Part shown: in pieces, positions 1-10,352 of the stretch
Layout of the letters: every line of letters starts with the position of its first letter
Position numbering within the stretch: position 1 is the stretch's first letter
DNA from: Oncomelania hupensis
Lineage: Eukaryota; Mollusca; Gastropoda; Littorinimorpha; Pomatiopsidae
Direction of reading: 5' to 3'
Length of the DNA stretch: 64,000 nucleotides
Assembly: GCA_036898135.1 (NCBI GenBank)
Contig: CM072511.1
Coordinates: forward strand, 74,906,119-74,970,118
Position numbers and translations under genes: made by a program
Notes under the pieces: model-generated
The model's input: the letters and a program-made list of their open reading frames with translations, nothing else
Databases searched by the model: none
What the model was told of the DNA's origin: nothing

Positions 1-3000
1 TTGCCGACGTACTCGTGCACTCCACCGTATACGGCACACAGTGCTACCGTGTGTGACTGTCCCTCCCCGCTATGCCGTCACCTGTATGATGTTGGCATCC
101 ATTGTCGCCGCCTTGCCTGCCTCCCCCGACCTCCCAAGAAGGCGCACCGAGGCTGGCGGCGTCGCCCTCGTCTCAGACACTCCGCGCTGCTGCTGCGGGC
201 TCCCGCCCCCAAGGCTGTCTCCCCCACAACCCCACCACCCCCGTCGTCGTTGCTCCGTGTTGCGCTGTTCAACGCCCACTCTGTGGGCCCCAAAGAGAGG
301 CGACTGGAGATTGTAGAGTTCGTTCGCGACAATGACGTTGATCTGCTCTTCCTGACGGAGACGTGGCTACGGGAGCAGGGTGATGAGGCCAAGTGTGTCG
401 ACCTTACTCCTCCTGGATATGTCTTCCGCTCCTTCCCCCGCACGACACGCGGAGGTGGGGGTGTGGCCGTGCTGTATCGCGCCGCGCTGACCACCCACAT
501 CGCCTTTACTGCTCACCTGCCATTTCCGCACCCGTCTTTCGAAGCGGTGCGTGTCACTCTGGTGCTGCAAGCGCCACGCCAACAATCTGTGCACTTCCTC
601 TGTGTTTACCGTCCACCCCCTAGCTCCAAGAACAAGCTAACTCAAGAGATGTTCATCACAGACTTTCACCTACTCCTGGATTATTGCAACGGACTTTCCG
701 GTGCCCCAGTAATTCTGGGTGATGTGAATGTTCATTACAATAAACCCACTAAACCGCTGACGGCCAGGATCCTTGACATCATGGACGCCTTCCGCTTTTC
801 TCAAGCCGTTCAGACACCCACGCATGCGCTGGGCAATATACTGGACTGGATTATCTACAGGCCCGAGGACGCCATTGTGCAGGATGCATCAGTGACACAG
901 ACTCTGACGTCTGATCACTACTGTGTGGTGTGTGACTTAGCCGCCCAGCCCCCCAAACCGCCCGCTATGTACCAGTCACTGCGAAACTTGCGCGCGATTG
1001 ACAGGGGCACTTTCCGCGAGGATCTTCAGAGCGCACTCGTCTCGCCCCTGGCGGCTGAGCCGTTAGACGCTGCTCTCCGCTCGATCCTTGATAAGCACGC
1101 CCCTGTCTCAAACCGCTGCATCCGTAGAGAGAAGACAGCTCCCTGGTACACTGCCGTAAGATCCGAGCTTCGGGACGCCAAGCGCCAAAGACGGCGCGCT
1201 GAAAGAAACTGGCTTAAGATAGGGCTCACTATCCATAAGCAGATTTTCAATGCTGCCAAGCGTCTGGTTGTCAAGATTGTGCATGATGCAAAGAGCGCAT
1301 ATACCACCGCAAAGATCGCCAGCTGTGAGAGCAGTAGGGAACTGTTTTCCGTGTATGGTCGCTTAAGTGGCCGAGTCAAGACCTCTCCCCTTCCCAATGT
1401 GTACCCCTCCTCTCAGCTGCCAGAAATATTTGGTGCTTACTTTGTGGATAAAGTTGCTGCAATTCGAGCGGAGCTGGATCAGCTGTCTCCGTTGGCGGCG
1501 CTAAGTGACTCCTCAGTCAGTGAGTGCCCCTTTTCTCTTCCGTTTTTTCAGCCAGTGACGGAGGAAATGGTTGAATCCATTGTTTTAAAGTCTAAACCTA
1601 CCACTTGCTCTCTTGACCCCATCCCCACCCCTTTGCTAATTGAATGTCTTGATCTTGTCCTTCCCTCCCTCACCCAAATTATTAATGACAGTTTAGTGCA
1701 TGGCCTTGTACCCTCATCCTTCAAGTCGGCTGTAGTAAAGCCCCTTTTAAAAAAGGACTCCCTTGACCAGAATGTGCTAAAGAACTACAGGCCCGTCTCC
1801 AACCTCCCATTTTTATCAAAGATTCTTGAGAAAATTGTCCTCCAACAGTTGTTTTCCTACCTTCAGAACCACGACCTCCTCCCCCACACTCAGTCAGCCT
1901 ACCGCCCGCACCACAGCACTGAAACTGCACTTATTAAGGTTGTCAATGACATTCTGCTTGCTCTGGATTCTGGCGATGTGTCTTTCCTCTCTCTCCTCGA
2001 TTTATCGGCAGCTTTTGACACTATTGATCACTCTCTTCTGCTCAAAAGACTATCTTCCTCATTTGGCATCTCAGGCTCTGCTCTCTCTTGGTTTAAATCT
2101 TACCTTTTAAACAGATCTCAAACTGTCCTCATCAATGATCGCCCTTCCTCGTCTGTTCCTCTTGCCTTTGGTGTTCCTCAAGGCTCCGTTCTAGGACCCG
2201 TCTTGTTCATTCTGTATACTCAACCTCTCCCCACTCTCGCTCAAACTCGCTCCATCTCCAGTCAGTCCTTTGCTGATGATACCCAACTTTACACTTCTTG
2301 CAAACCTACGCAGACACACGCTGCCGTCCAGGGCATGCAGGCATGCATTCTTGACATAAAGAATTGGATGAATAACAACAAGCTAAAATTAAACGATGAC
2401 AAAACAGAAGTACTTTTATTTAAAAAGAAAACAACTCCGTCTGTTTCCCTTCCATCTACCATACAAGTCGGGAACTCTGCCATTGCTTTTTCCTGTCATG
2501 CTCGCAACCTTGGATTCACTCTCTCATCTGATATGTCTCTCGACAAGCACGTCTCTACAGTCTGCAAGTCTGCTTTCTTTGAACTCCACAAAATCAGTTG
2601 CATTCGCCAGAATCTTTCAGTTCAAACCACTATCACTCTCGTCTGTGCCTTTGTTCTGTCTAAACTTGATTATTGTAATGCTCTTCTTGCTAATGCTCCC
2701 CTCTATCTCATCGAAAAACTTCAAAAGATCCAAAACTCTGCTGCTCGTCTTGTCTTCAAATCCCGCAAACATGAACACACCACGCCTCTCTTAAAATCTC
2801 TTCACTGGCTTCCTGTCAAAGCACGCATTCAACACAAGCTCTCGACTCTCTGCTATAACTACTTCTCTGGCTGCTCTCCTGCCTACATCTCTGAACTTCT
2901 TTCTGTTTACACACCATCCCGGCAACTCCGATCCTCTTCAGATAAACGCCTTCTCAACATCCTTCCCACATGCACAAAAACCTATGGAGAACGCACTTTT

Positions 3001-3117
3001 TCTTTCGCGGCTGCAACACAATGGAATTCACTCCCATATGCTCTTAGACATGCACCCAGTCTACCTGCCTTTAAACGTGCATTAAAAACACACCTGTTTA
3101 AACAATACTATAAATAA
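1..3117 (+). CDS. LINE ORF2: endonuclease-reverse transcriptase, 5' end outside window
   Basis: An open frame of 1038 codons with no break. The AP-type endonuclease domain (about residues 86-315) has VALFNAHSV, LTETW, GDVNVHYN and SDHY, the usual metal and active-site blocks. The reverse transcriptase (about 560-830) has NYRPVSNLPF, LDLSAAFDTIDH, GVPQGSVLGP and the catalytic FADD at residues 757-760. The C-terminal tail carries the SKLDYCNALL and LHWLPVKARI blocks of CR1/L2-group LINEs. The protein nicks target DNA and copies its own RNA into it. The frame is already open at base 1, so the true start and any ORF1 lie upstream; the N-terminal 80 residues are Pro/Arg-rich and may not all be native. 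The intact frame suggests a young copy. The CR1/L2 clade rests on motif resemblance only. Confidence 0.93.
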   Translation: MPTYSCTPPYTAHSATVCDCPSPLCRHLYDVGIHCRRLACLPRPPKKAHRGWRRRPRLRHSALLLRAPAPKAVSPTTPPPPSSLLRVALFNAHSVGPKERRLEIVEFVRDNDVDLLFLTETWLREQGDEAKCVDLTPPGYVFRSFPRTTRGGGGVAVLYRAALTTHIAFTAHLPFPHPSFEAVRVTLVLQAPRQQSVHFLCVYRPPPSSKNKLTQEMFITDFHLLLDYCNGLSGAPVILGDVNVHYNKPTKPLTARILDIMDAFRFSQAVQTPTHALGNILDWIIYRPEDAIVQDASVTQTLTSDHYCVVCDLAAQPPKPPAMYQSLRNLRAIDRGTFREDLQSALVSPLAAEPLDAALRSILDKHAPVSNRCIRREKTAPWYTAVRSELRDAKRQRRRAERNWLKIGLTIHKQIFNAAKRLVVKIVHDAKSAYTTAKIASCESSRELFSVYGRLSGRVKTSPLPNVYPSSQLPEIFGAYFVDKVAAIRAELDQLSPLAALSDSSVSECPFSLPFFQPVTEEMVESIVLKSKPTTCSLDPIPTPLLIECLDLVLPSLTQIINDSLVHGLVPSSFKSAVVKPLLKKDSLDQNVLKNYRPVSNLPFLSKILEKIVLQQLFSYLQNHDLLPHTQSAYRPHHSTETALIKVVNDILLALDSGDVSFLSLLDLSAAFDTIDHSLLLKRLSSSFGISGSALSWFKSYLLNRSQTVLINDRPSSSVPLAFGVPQGSVLGPVLFILYTQPLPTLAQTRSISSQSFADDTQLYTSCKPTQTHAAVQGMQACILDIKNWMNNNKLKLNDDKTEVLLFKKKTTPSVSLPSTIQVGNSAIAFSCHARNLGFTLSSDMSLDKHVSTVCKSAFFELHKISCIRQNLSVQTTITLVCAFVLSKLDYCNALLANAPLYLIEKLQKIQNSAARLVFKSRKHEHTTPLLKSLHWLPVKARIQHKLSTLCYNYFSGCSPAYISELLSVYTPSRQLRSSSDKRLLNILPTCTKTYGERTFSFAAATQWNSLPYALRHAPSLPAFKRALKTHLFKQYYK

Positions 3118-3628
3118 TTATGTAGATTTCCCTTGCGTCAGCTGAGATATGACTTGTCAGACGGTAGTAGGTCTGTGTGTGCGTGCTGTGTGTGTGTGTG
3201 TGTGTGTGTGTGTGGGAGTGGGTGTGTGTCTTTGTGTGTGCTGTGATAACTAATGTGGCTTCTGGACGGTTGATTGTTGGCGCTGGCGACGGAGTAGCTG
3301 TTCGATGTATTATTTTGTATGTTGATCCTATGCTGATTTTAATTGATATGATTTTTGTGAGCTGTTGTTTGTCCCATTGTTCTGTATATTATGCTATTTT
3401 ATATATATATATATATATATTTTTTTTTTATAATGAGATTTTTATAATGAGATTTTATAGCTATATTAGTATTTAACCTGTTTAAAAAATTTATATGTTT
3501 GATATGTATGTTAATCTATTATTTGCTAACAATTTGTAATTTGTGAAGTTGTCAACCACAGCGAGTGCGTGTTTTATTATATGTAATGCTGTGGTATATA
3601 AATAAACAATTATTATTATTATTATTAT
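1..3628 (+). mobile_element. CR1/L2-group LINE with 3' UTR and (ATT)n tail
   Basis: The reading frame is followed by about 500 bp of 3' UTR containing a GT run (about 3186-3214) and a TA run (about 3401-3420). The copy ends in a short ATT microsatellite at about 3610-3628, the kind of 3' end seen in CR1/L2 elements, which usually end in short tandem repeats rather than poly(A). The 5' end is outside the window, so no target duplication can be checked. Confidence 0.85.
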
Positions 3629-3659
3629 AACGGGGATACGGGTATATATAAGAGGGTAT

Positions 3660-3897
3660 GGTGATGGTCGATTCCTTTCATCCATACCTGCGAAACGATC
3701 AAGGGGAAGTATCAAGGAGGGTACAGTTAGGAACCAAGGGGGTATGGAAGGTATCAAGGGAGTATGGGGAGGTATCAAGTGGGTTCGGGGAGGTATCAAG
3801 GGAGTACGATGAGGCATCATGGGGGGGGGGGCGGGGAAATATCAGGGGGGGGGGTATGGTGAGGTATCAAGGGGGATATGGGGAGGTATCATCGTCC
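3660..3897. repeat. G-rich minisatellite
   Basis: Units of about 18-20 bp built on GGGGAGGTATCAAGGG recur with small changes, with poly-G runs at 3820-3856. It lies directly after the LINE tail. No coding potential is credible. Confidence 0.75.
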
Positions 3898-4044
3898 AAA
3901 TGAAACTCGCAGACAAAAGTTCTCTGTCTACATTTTAAACAGCATCATGTGTACCCTGGCTTGCCAGGTTACAAAAACCACTAGTACATACATACATACA
4001 TACATAGTACACGTTATTATATGTCAAATGAAATATGTGCACTC

Positions 4045-4232
4045 CATGCCCAATGGACGCACCGGCGTCCAAATAGGCAGGGGGCGTCCAATTAGGCCTC
4101 TATGTCAGACCCAATTGGACGCCGGCGTCCAAATAGGCAGGGGCGTTCAATTAGGCCTGCCCAAAGCGCCTTACAAAAACAAATTTATAAGGCGCTTTTA
4201 CTAGTAAGGTTCAAAGCGCTCCCTAACGCATT
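4045..4232. repeat. Two ~60-bp tandem units with GGCGTCCAAATAGGCAG
   Basis: The block beginning CCAATGGACGC and ending near TTAGGCCT occurs twice, near 4049 and 4110, with few differences. A GCGCCTTA/TAAGGCGC inverted pair follows at about 4168-4198. From 4233 to 4429 I see only AC-rich and CA/CG-alternating low-complexity sequence. Confidence 0.6.
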
Positions 4233-4429
4233 CAAACTCATTAAACAGTATAATACATATACATGGCTGGGTGGAGGCGAAATGAAAGCAGACTGGGGGA
4301 GAGGTAGTAATAAACAAAGTGATTCCCCACACATGCATACACAAACATGCATACACACACGCACAACCACGCACGCACTCACGCGCACTAAAAGGATGGG
4401 GCAGTAACAAGCAATTTGAAGACGGAACA

Positions 4430-4837
4430 GATCAGGAGAATACTAGAGAAGAAATTAGCTGGGATTTGCTTTGAAGGTGTTGACATTCGGGATGCTGCCC
4501 ACATACAAAGCAGGGAGGTGAGCTGCTACAGAAGACTTCTGGGCATTTCCTATATCCAGCACCTCACCAACGACGAAGTCCGACAAACCATTACACAAGC
4601 CGTTGGAGAACACGATGACGCGCACACAGTGGTGAAGAAACGGAAACTCCGATGATATGGCCACGTCATCAGAGCATCAGGCCTTGCAAAGACCATCTTG
4701 CAAGGCACGGTGCAAAGAGGCAGAAGAAGATGGAAAAAGAGGTGGGAATTCGAGAATGGACTGGCTTGACACTGAACGAAGCCATGAGGGTTGCTGAGGA
4801 CAGAAAAAGATGGAGTACGCTGGTTAAACGATCATCT
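4430..4837 (+). pseudogene. RTE-type LINE, C-terminal tail fragment
   Basis: Translation gives CYRRLLGISY, TNDEVRQTITQA, KKRKLR and, after an in-frame TGA where a Trp is expected, YGHVIRASGLAKTILQGTV. These are the C-terminal blocks of the RTE-like endonuclease-reverse transcriptase family present at 37, 47 and 50 kb in this window. The frame then shifts. The fragment is non-coding today. Confidence 0.8.
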
Positions 4838-5068
4838 GTCAAGCCAGTCCATTCCCGAATGTTGTCTTCCCACCTCTTTTTTGTCTCCGTCTTATTATGC
4901 CTTCTTGCACCGTGCCTTGCGTGTCATCGTATTGTCCTATACGGACTTCGTCGTTGGTGATGTGCTGATGTTGCAAATGCCCAGAGGTCTTCTGTAGCAC
5001 CTCATCTCCATGCTTTGTGTTCTTCGTTATAGGTCTGTTGTGAGGATCCATGTTTTGCAAGTCCTGTG
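4838..5068 (-). pseudogene. RTE-type LINE tail, inverted against its neighbour
   Basis: Read on the minus strand, this is the same tail (CATGTTTTGCAAG side first, then the CTTCTGTAGCACC and CAGTCCATTC blocks). It abuts the plus-strand copy directly at 4837/4838 with an internal deletion near 4920. The two halves form an imperfect tail-to-tail palindrome. Confidence 0.75.
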
Positions 5069-5160
5069 AGTTCGGGCACTGAACAGAATAGACCCAATGT
5101 TTCCCGACGTATCGTAAGAGGAGATTAACAGGGGTGAAGTCAGCACGGCATCACTGGGCG

Positions 5161-5739
5161 GACCCCCGTTGGGGTGCCGGGGGTTTCAGTATAAATAGTA
5201 TCCCCACTTTCTGGAAATTTAGTGCTTTAAATTCCCACTGTCGCTGTCTTTCTCATTTGATCTTTCTCATTCCTGCTCTTTTCTATCAATCTGCTATACT
5301 ATCGTCTTCTTCACTAGACCAGTCTCCTACCTTTTTTCTTGAAAACTCTTCCGGGACAAGACTCCTTGTTTGTGTATGAGGTCTGTTGGATCAGCTTGGG
5401 AATATTGGACGCTTTCTGCCAGGTGGTCACTAGGGCTTCCTATGATGTTATTATTTAGCAATGTAGGCATTTTATATGTATGTGTTTTGTTGATAATTTA
5501 TAATGATGTTTGTATTCTATTTTGTTTTTGTAAACGGGGGTTCGATAAGTTGGGGTGAAGCCTCAGTCGTCCCCTGCGTGGGATGTCTTTATTGTAAAGT
5601 GACTGGCTGGTGGAGAGCTTTCGGTTTTACCACTAGGGTTGTTTCAGCAGATCTTTTATGCGGATCGGGGGTTGTCCGGTCCTGATTTGGCTCGGAAGAG
5701 TCCGTTGGACCTAAAGCAATAATAATGTAATGTAATGTA
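5161..5739 (+). mobile_element. R1 retroposon, copy 1
   Basis: A non-coding 579-bp unit starting GACCCCCGTTGGGGTGCC and ending in a TGTAA microsatellite after GGACCTAAAGCAATAATAATG. It is flanked by a perfect 11-bp duplication ATCACTGGGCG at 5150-5160 and 5740-5750, as expected for target-primed reverse transcription. Further copies are at 5984-6572 (minus) and 29344-31106 (plus, interrupted), with a 3' scrap at 61846-61890. No open frame, tRNA head or 5S head is visible, so it is a non-autonomous retroposon or a LINE 3' region used as a SINE. I do not recognise a named family. Confidence 0.85.
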
Positions 5740-5983
5740 ATCACTGGGCGAAAGTCTTCTACATAGAAGTCGCCGGCCAGGGCGGAGGAACCTTTGATAT
5801 TGATCTTTATTTGTTCCCTCTTTGCAAAAAACATACACAAAAGAGAAAATCGTAGAGTGGAGTGGAACGGAGCAAATATGAAAGATCAATATCATCTCTA
5901 AATACAATGTTTGGACTTTATATCCCTTATAGTTTAGGGTCAAGGTCATTTGACAGCTACAGTGACCTTCACGTTGGGGTAGG

Positions 5984-6572
5984 GTTGGTTGATTGATTGA
6001 TTGATTGATTGTTGCTTTAGGTCCAGCGGACTGTTCCGAGCCAAATCAGGACCGGCCAACCCCCAATCCGCATAAAAGATCTGCCGAAACAACCCTAGTG
6101 GGAAAATTGAATGCCCTCCACCGGCCAGTCACTTTACAATAAAGACATCCCACTCAGGGGACGGCTGAGGCTTTACCCCAACTACTCGAACCCCCGGTTA
6201 CAAAAACAAAATAGAATACAAACATCATTATAAATCATCAACAAAACACATACATATAAAATGCCTATAGAGCTAAATAATAACATCATAGGAAGCCCTA
6301 GTGACCACCCGGCAGAAAGCGTCCAACACTCCCAAGCTGATCCAACAGACCTCATACACAAACAAGGAGTCTTGTCCAGGAAGAGTTTTCAAGAAAAAAG
6401 GTAGGTCATTGATCTAGCAAAGAAGAAGATAGTATAGCAGAGTGATAGGACAGATCAGGAATGGGAAAGAGCAAATGAGGAAAACAGCGACAGTGGGAAT
6501 TTAAAGCACTAAATTTCCAAGAAAGTGGGGATACTATTTATATACTGAAACCCCCGGCACTCCAACGGGGGT
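5984..6572 (-). mobile_element. R1 retroposon, copy 2 (opposite strand)
   Basis: This is the reverse complement of copy 1 over its whole length, with the 3' tail drifted to a GATT/AATC microsatellite at about 5992-6012. No clear target duplication is visible. Copy 1 and copy 2 lie 245 bp apart and face each other. The sequence between them, 5751-5983, has no gene. Confidence 0.82.
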
Positions 6573-6832
6573 ACTGTTGCCGCAGTGAATCAGTCATGCC
6601 TACAAAGGCAAGACAGGTTTTCAACTGGGGCTTTCACTTTTCCCTTTATAGGTTAGAACAATCTACAGTGGCAAGATTGCTCAGGACCCCAAGGGGTGGA
6701 GGGGGGGGATGGGTTGGCCAAATTTGCATAGAATATGTTTCTCATTAATATCGTCATGCATCAAAGAATCATAAGTTCAATAGTAATAGCTTTGAAAAGA
6801 AAAAAAAAGAAATTTTGTGAGAAATTGTCAGT
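6573..6832. other. No recognisable feature
   Basis: AT-rich sequence with a poly-G patch near 6698 and an A-rich run near 6800. I see no gene or repeat that can be matched elsewhere in the window. Confidence 0.5.
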
Positions 6833-7431
6833 TGTCACGGACCGGGTTTATACTATTTCGGTCCGATGACTTTTTGTATTGTAGAATCTCCCTGTGAGAA
6901 GATATAAATTGTAATATGTTTTATTGATAACTATATTCTGATTGGTTGAGCTAGTCATGTGACGGTTCACCAATTACATTAAAAAAAAAAGCATTCCTCT
7001 TTTGACTGGACCACAGAGTGGTCGTTGTGTGTTGTAACTTCTGGCAGCTGGGTCTGCAGGTAAATATTGGTTTATCATTGAAATATTGTATTATAAACAT
7101 AATAATATTTAACCATGATTATATTCTACTTGTGGTGGAATAAAAGTAATAATAAATATTTTTGATAGTTGTATGAAGGAGGGAATAGGGAGGTGATGGA
7201 GATGGTGGATCGTTGTATATTTTTGAGTAACGAATTGAAATCGGATTTTTATTTATTTGAGGTTGAAACCTCAACTTGCAATGTATAGCATTATATTTAT
7301 TTTTGTGAATGAAAGTAATCAGCGTCAAGATGTAATATAGTTGTTATAATTAGTTTACAATTTTTGTGTATGTGTGAACTGTGTTCGACACATGTGAGAT
7401 TGAATTATATCGTTGGTCTGGTCCCGTCACA
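6833..7431 (+). mobile_element. Possible LTR (TGTCACGG...CCCGTCACA)
   Basis: The block begins TG and ends CA with short inverted ends (TGTCACGG against TGTGACGG). It contains a splice-donor-like CTGCAG/GTAAAT near 7056, resembling a block at 15810-15830. No flanking duplication is present, so it may be one LTR of a decayed element or a chance match. Confidence 0.3.
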
Positions 7432-7479
7432 GAAAAGAGAAAGGTAATACAGAGAAGTCTATGTATCAAGATATTTAGT

Positions 7480-7643
7480 GGGGAAAACTTGTGTGTTTTC
7501 AGAAGTCTCCGGCTGAGGGGCCTCGAGGCAAAGAGAAGAGAAAGAAGAAGAGAAAGAAAGAAGGAGAGGAAACTTCAAGAGAAGAGAAAGAAGAAGAGGA
7601 AACTTCAAGAGAAAAGAAAGAAGAAGAGGAAAACTTCAAGAGA

Positions 7644-7709
<66 letters not shown>

Positions 7710-7905
7710 GAAGGAGAAGAAGAAGAAAAGGAAGAAAGTGAAGACGAAGACAAAGCTCAAGAAGAAGAAGAAGAAGGAGATGAAGAAGGAGAAGGAGAGG
7801 AAGCAGAGGAAGAAGAAGGAACGGAACACGAAAGGATAAGAGGAAGAAGTAGCCGAGGAGGAAGAAGGGTGGAAGCATAAAGAAGGAGCCAGGGAAGAAA
7901 CCAAA
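7480..7905. repeat. GAA-rich purine tract
   Basis: Almost pure purine sequence on the plus strand with GAAGAA repeats. It gives long Lys/Glu/Arg open frames on plus and Leu/Ser/Phe frames on minus simply because stops are rare in such sequence. Confidence 0.9.
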
Positions 7906-7919
7906 GAAGACGACGGAGA

Positions 7920-8060
7920 AGAAAACAGCAGCAGTAGCAACCACTGCCACATCAGCAGCAGTAGCAACCACTGCCACATCAGCAGCAGTAGCAACCACTG
8001 CCGCATTAGCAACAGCAGCAGCAACAGCGGCCACAGCAGCAGCAACAGCGGCAGCCGGGG
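7920..8060. repeat. 27-bp CAG-type tandem repeat
   Basis: About three units of GCAGCAGTAGCAACCACTGC plus CACATCA, then shorter CAGCAGCAACAGCGG units. It continues directly from the purine tract. Confidence 0.75.
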
Positions 8061-8306
8061 AGATTTATTGAAGAAGGAGAAGAGGACGGTGCAGACAGGA
8101 GAAGGCCTAGGAATAGAGAGGAATAATGACAAGGGGAAACTGAGAGGAACAGAAGAAAAGACTACAGACATAGTGTTACGTTGAAACGCGTACGAAAGTA
8201 TGTCGGAAGCGTGTACGATAGATCTAATCGTTTCGATTTGCAAAATATTCAATAATAGAGTTTATTTACCTTTGATTTGAGTTTGCATTGTTGTTAGGAA
8301 AGGCTT

Positions 8307-8737
8307 TGTATAACGTTGATAATTTTCGTTAGTCGATATTGTTGTAGAATCTTCTGGATCGGCTTGTTTACTATCGATCGAAGATTCGGGATAATTGTAG
8401 AAATTTGAAGGAACGATCCGGAAGGAGAAGAAATGTGTAATGACGTAAGCCAGTGATGACGATCTTTAGTTCGATTGGTGGCCGTACGTCATTTCTACCA
8501 TGTACCAAATTGTTCCAGAAAAGAGAGAGGTTATTTAATCGTGTGCCGAGTTGCTGTTGGGAGATAGTAAAGTTGTTGATAGTGATTTAAAGAGTTGCTG
8601 TGAAAGTTGTTGAGTTGAATTGAGAATTGTATGCAGTTGTTGGTGTGTGCTGAATAAAAGTGGAAAACTTCATACGTCGACTTTGTGACTTGTATGCTGT
8701 TTGGACGGGTTGCGTGGATAAACGAATCTGAGTTACA
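8307..8737 (+). mobile_element. LTR of family D, copy D1
   Basis: It begins TGTATAACGTTGATAATTTTC and ends GAGTTACA. The same LTR is at 53382-54111, and similarity continues for about 45 bp past both 3' ends (CGGGGCTGAATC), so both look like 5' LTRs with some interior attached. A poly(A)-signal-like GAATAAAAG lies near 8652. The stretch 8738-9285 would be interior; no gag or pol frame is seen in it. Confidence 0.6.
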
Positions 8738-9285
8738 CAACTATCAGGAATTCAAGCATCGGGGCTGAATCAGATACTGATAGAAAACATCATCATCAAA
8801 CAGAGTGTAACACATAGACAGAGACAGAGTTTAGAAACAAAAGAAAGACACAGCGAATTCTGTCTCCATGAGACTCTTGGTAACTCTCTGTCGACGGTGA
8901 CCGGGTCTTTATTGGTGGTTGTTGTGACTAATGATTCTTGGATTATCTGACTGGAATATTATTTGTGGTTTTTGTGAAAGTGTGTGATTTCACGGATTAT
9001 CACTACAAAGTATGTGAGTACAAATTGCTTGTATGTTTCTATATCATTTGATGGAGTTGTATGTGCTCATGTAAACGTTGTTGATTATTGTTTATTTTCT
9101 AGTAATAGATGGGGGTGTAACAACAAAAGAATTCTTGAGAGTTAGGAAGTGTGAGACGGGAGAACACGCAGATTATTCACGCACGCATACACGGTTTCTT
9201 GATATAACCCCTTTCGTTATATCAGTTTTTTATTAACATGTTGAAGTGGTCATTCATTCAGTGATCATTTATGAGGTTTCAAGGT

Positions 9286-9455
9286 ATGCAGCATCTTACC
9301 AAGTTTGGTTATGATAGTTGAAATAGGCTCTGAGTACTTAGCCACTTCAAAGTATTTGCACAGACAGACAGCGGACGGCGGACGGACAGACGGACCGACG
9401 GACTTTTTCTCTCGATACCATTTTTGGACTATATCTCGCACAGATTTGCATTTTG
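9286..9455. repeat. Interspersed repeat with GACGGACGGAC core, copy 1
   Basis: A GGACGG/GACAGACGG run at 9360-9405, followed by ATATCTCGCACAGATTTGCA. The same CTCGCACAGATTTGCA follows a GACGGACGGAC run at 51545-51630, which identifies an interspersed family. Confidence 0.6.
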
Positions 9456-9481
9456 TTTGGCTGAGTGCATAGGCATGCGAG

Positions 9482-9760
9482 TCAAAAATCATCTTGGTTT
9501 GTTTTTGGGAAACCGGTGAAATGACTTTCATTTGCAGTCAAAATTATATGGCAGTTGTGGCAGTTGTTTGCACTACAATGTTCTCCGCCTTTGCACGATT
9601 TTGTCTTCTTGAACTGCATGTATTCGTTGTAGACCACGGAGCCAAGGACAGTAACTCTGCCGACAAGCTCTAGAATTGACGTCAAGAAATAGCGTTACTG
9701 TCCTATCTCCGCTTGTAAGCCCTCTGGTGTTGTTCATGTCGTAAGCTTCACCTTTGTGAA
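9482..9760 (-). pseudogene. Unrecognised Cys-rich coding remnant (tentative)
   Basis: On the minus strand a 67-codon frame (9685-9482) has CKGGEHCSANNCHNC, a close cysteine cluster. One frameshift upstream, the sequence reads AYDMNNTRGLTSGDRTVTLF. The mix looks more protein-like than the neighbouring repeats, but I cannot assign a family. It may be a decayed exon or transposon piece. No splice sites were established. Confidence 0.2.
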
Positions 9761-9809
9761 GAATTCTTTTTTTTTTTTTTGGATTTTTGATAGTATTGTT
9801 ATTACAGAC

Positions 9810-10084
9810 CTAAAATTTCTTTTGGTATCTCTGACTCTGCCCTCTCATGGTTTCACTCCTATCTCTTTGATCGCTCTTGCTCCGTTTCGGTCTGTGGCCT
9901 GTCTCCCGATCCTTCTCCACTACGTTTTGGTGTGCCTCAAGGCTCTGTCCTGGGGCCGATCCTTTTCGTTCTCTATACTCAACCCATTGCTTCTATTGTA
10001 CAACGTCATTCTCTCTCCCATCACACAGTTCCTCGGATGACAACCCAGCTGTATGCTTCTGGACCCCTCACCAATCTTCCTGTT
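9810..10084 (+). pseudogene. LINE-2, reverse transcriptase fragment, 5' piece
   Basis: The frame reads ISDSALSWFHSYLFDRS, then FGVPQGSVLGPILFVLYTQP, then a damaged catalytic region (FADD is no longer readable) and TQLYASGPLTNLP. It stops at 10084 and resumes at 16796 (ISSTQACVSELKVWM). The element is 5' truncated near 9805. Confidence 0.85.
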
Positions 10085-10352
10085 TGTAAGGAAGGAGAAT
10101 ATTATGTATTTTGTGCAATATAATAATAAGGAATTTAATTAACATTAAATTATTGGTTTTGTGTGCTTGTGGTTGTATTCGCGCTAGTTTTTGGTCACAT
10201 GTTTATAACATCCAATTAAATGTAAGTACGGAAGTGTATTCTGGGAAGAATGTTTTGAAAGGTCTCGTCCCCAATATGCCCTTTGGTGTTGGGGGACGTA
10301 AATTTTAAACAACGAACGATTGAAAGGTCACTCTTGTTGTGGCTATGTGTGG

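Noticed and set aside
7381..8252. Long Lys/Glu-rich and Leu/Ser-rich frames on both strands
   Set aside because: They are read through a GAA-type purine tract where stops are rare; no globular sequence outside the tract.
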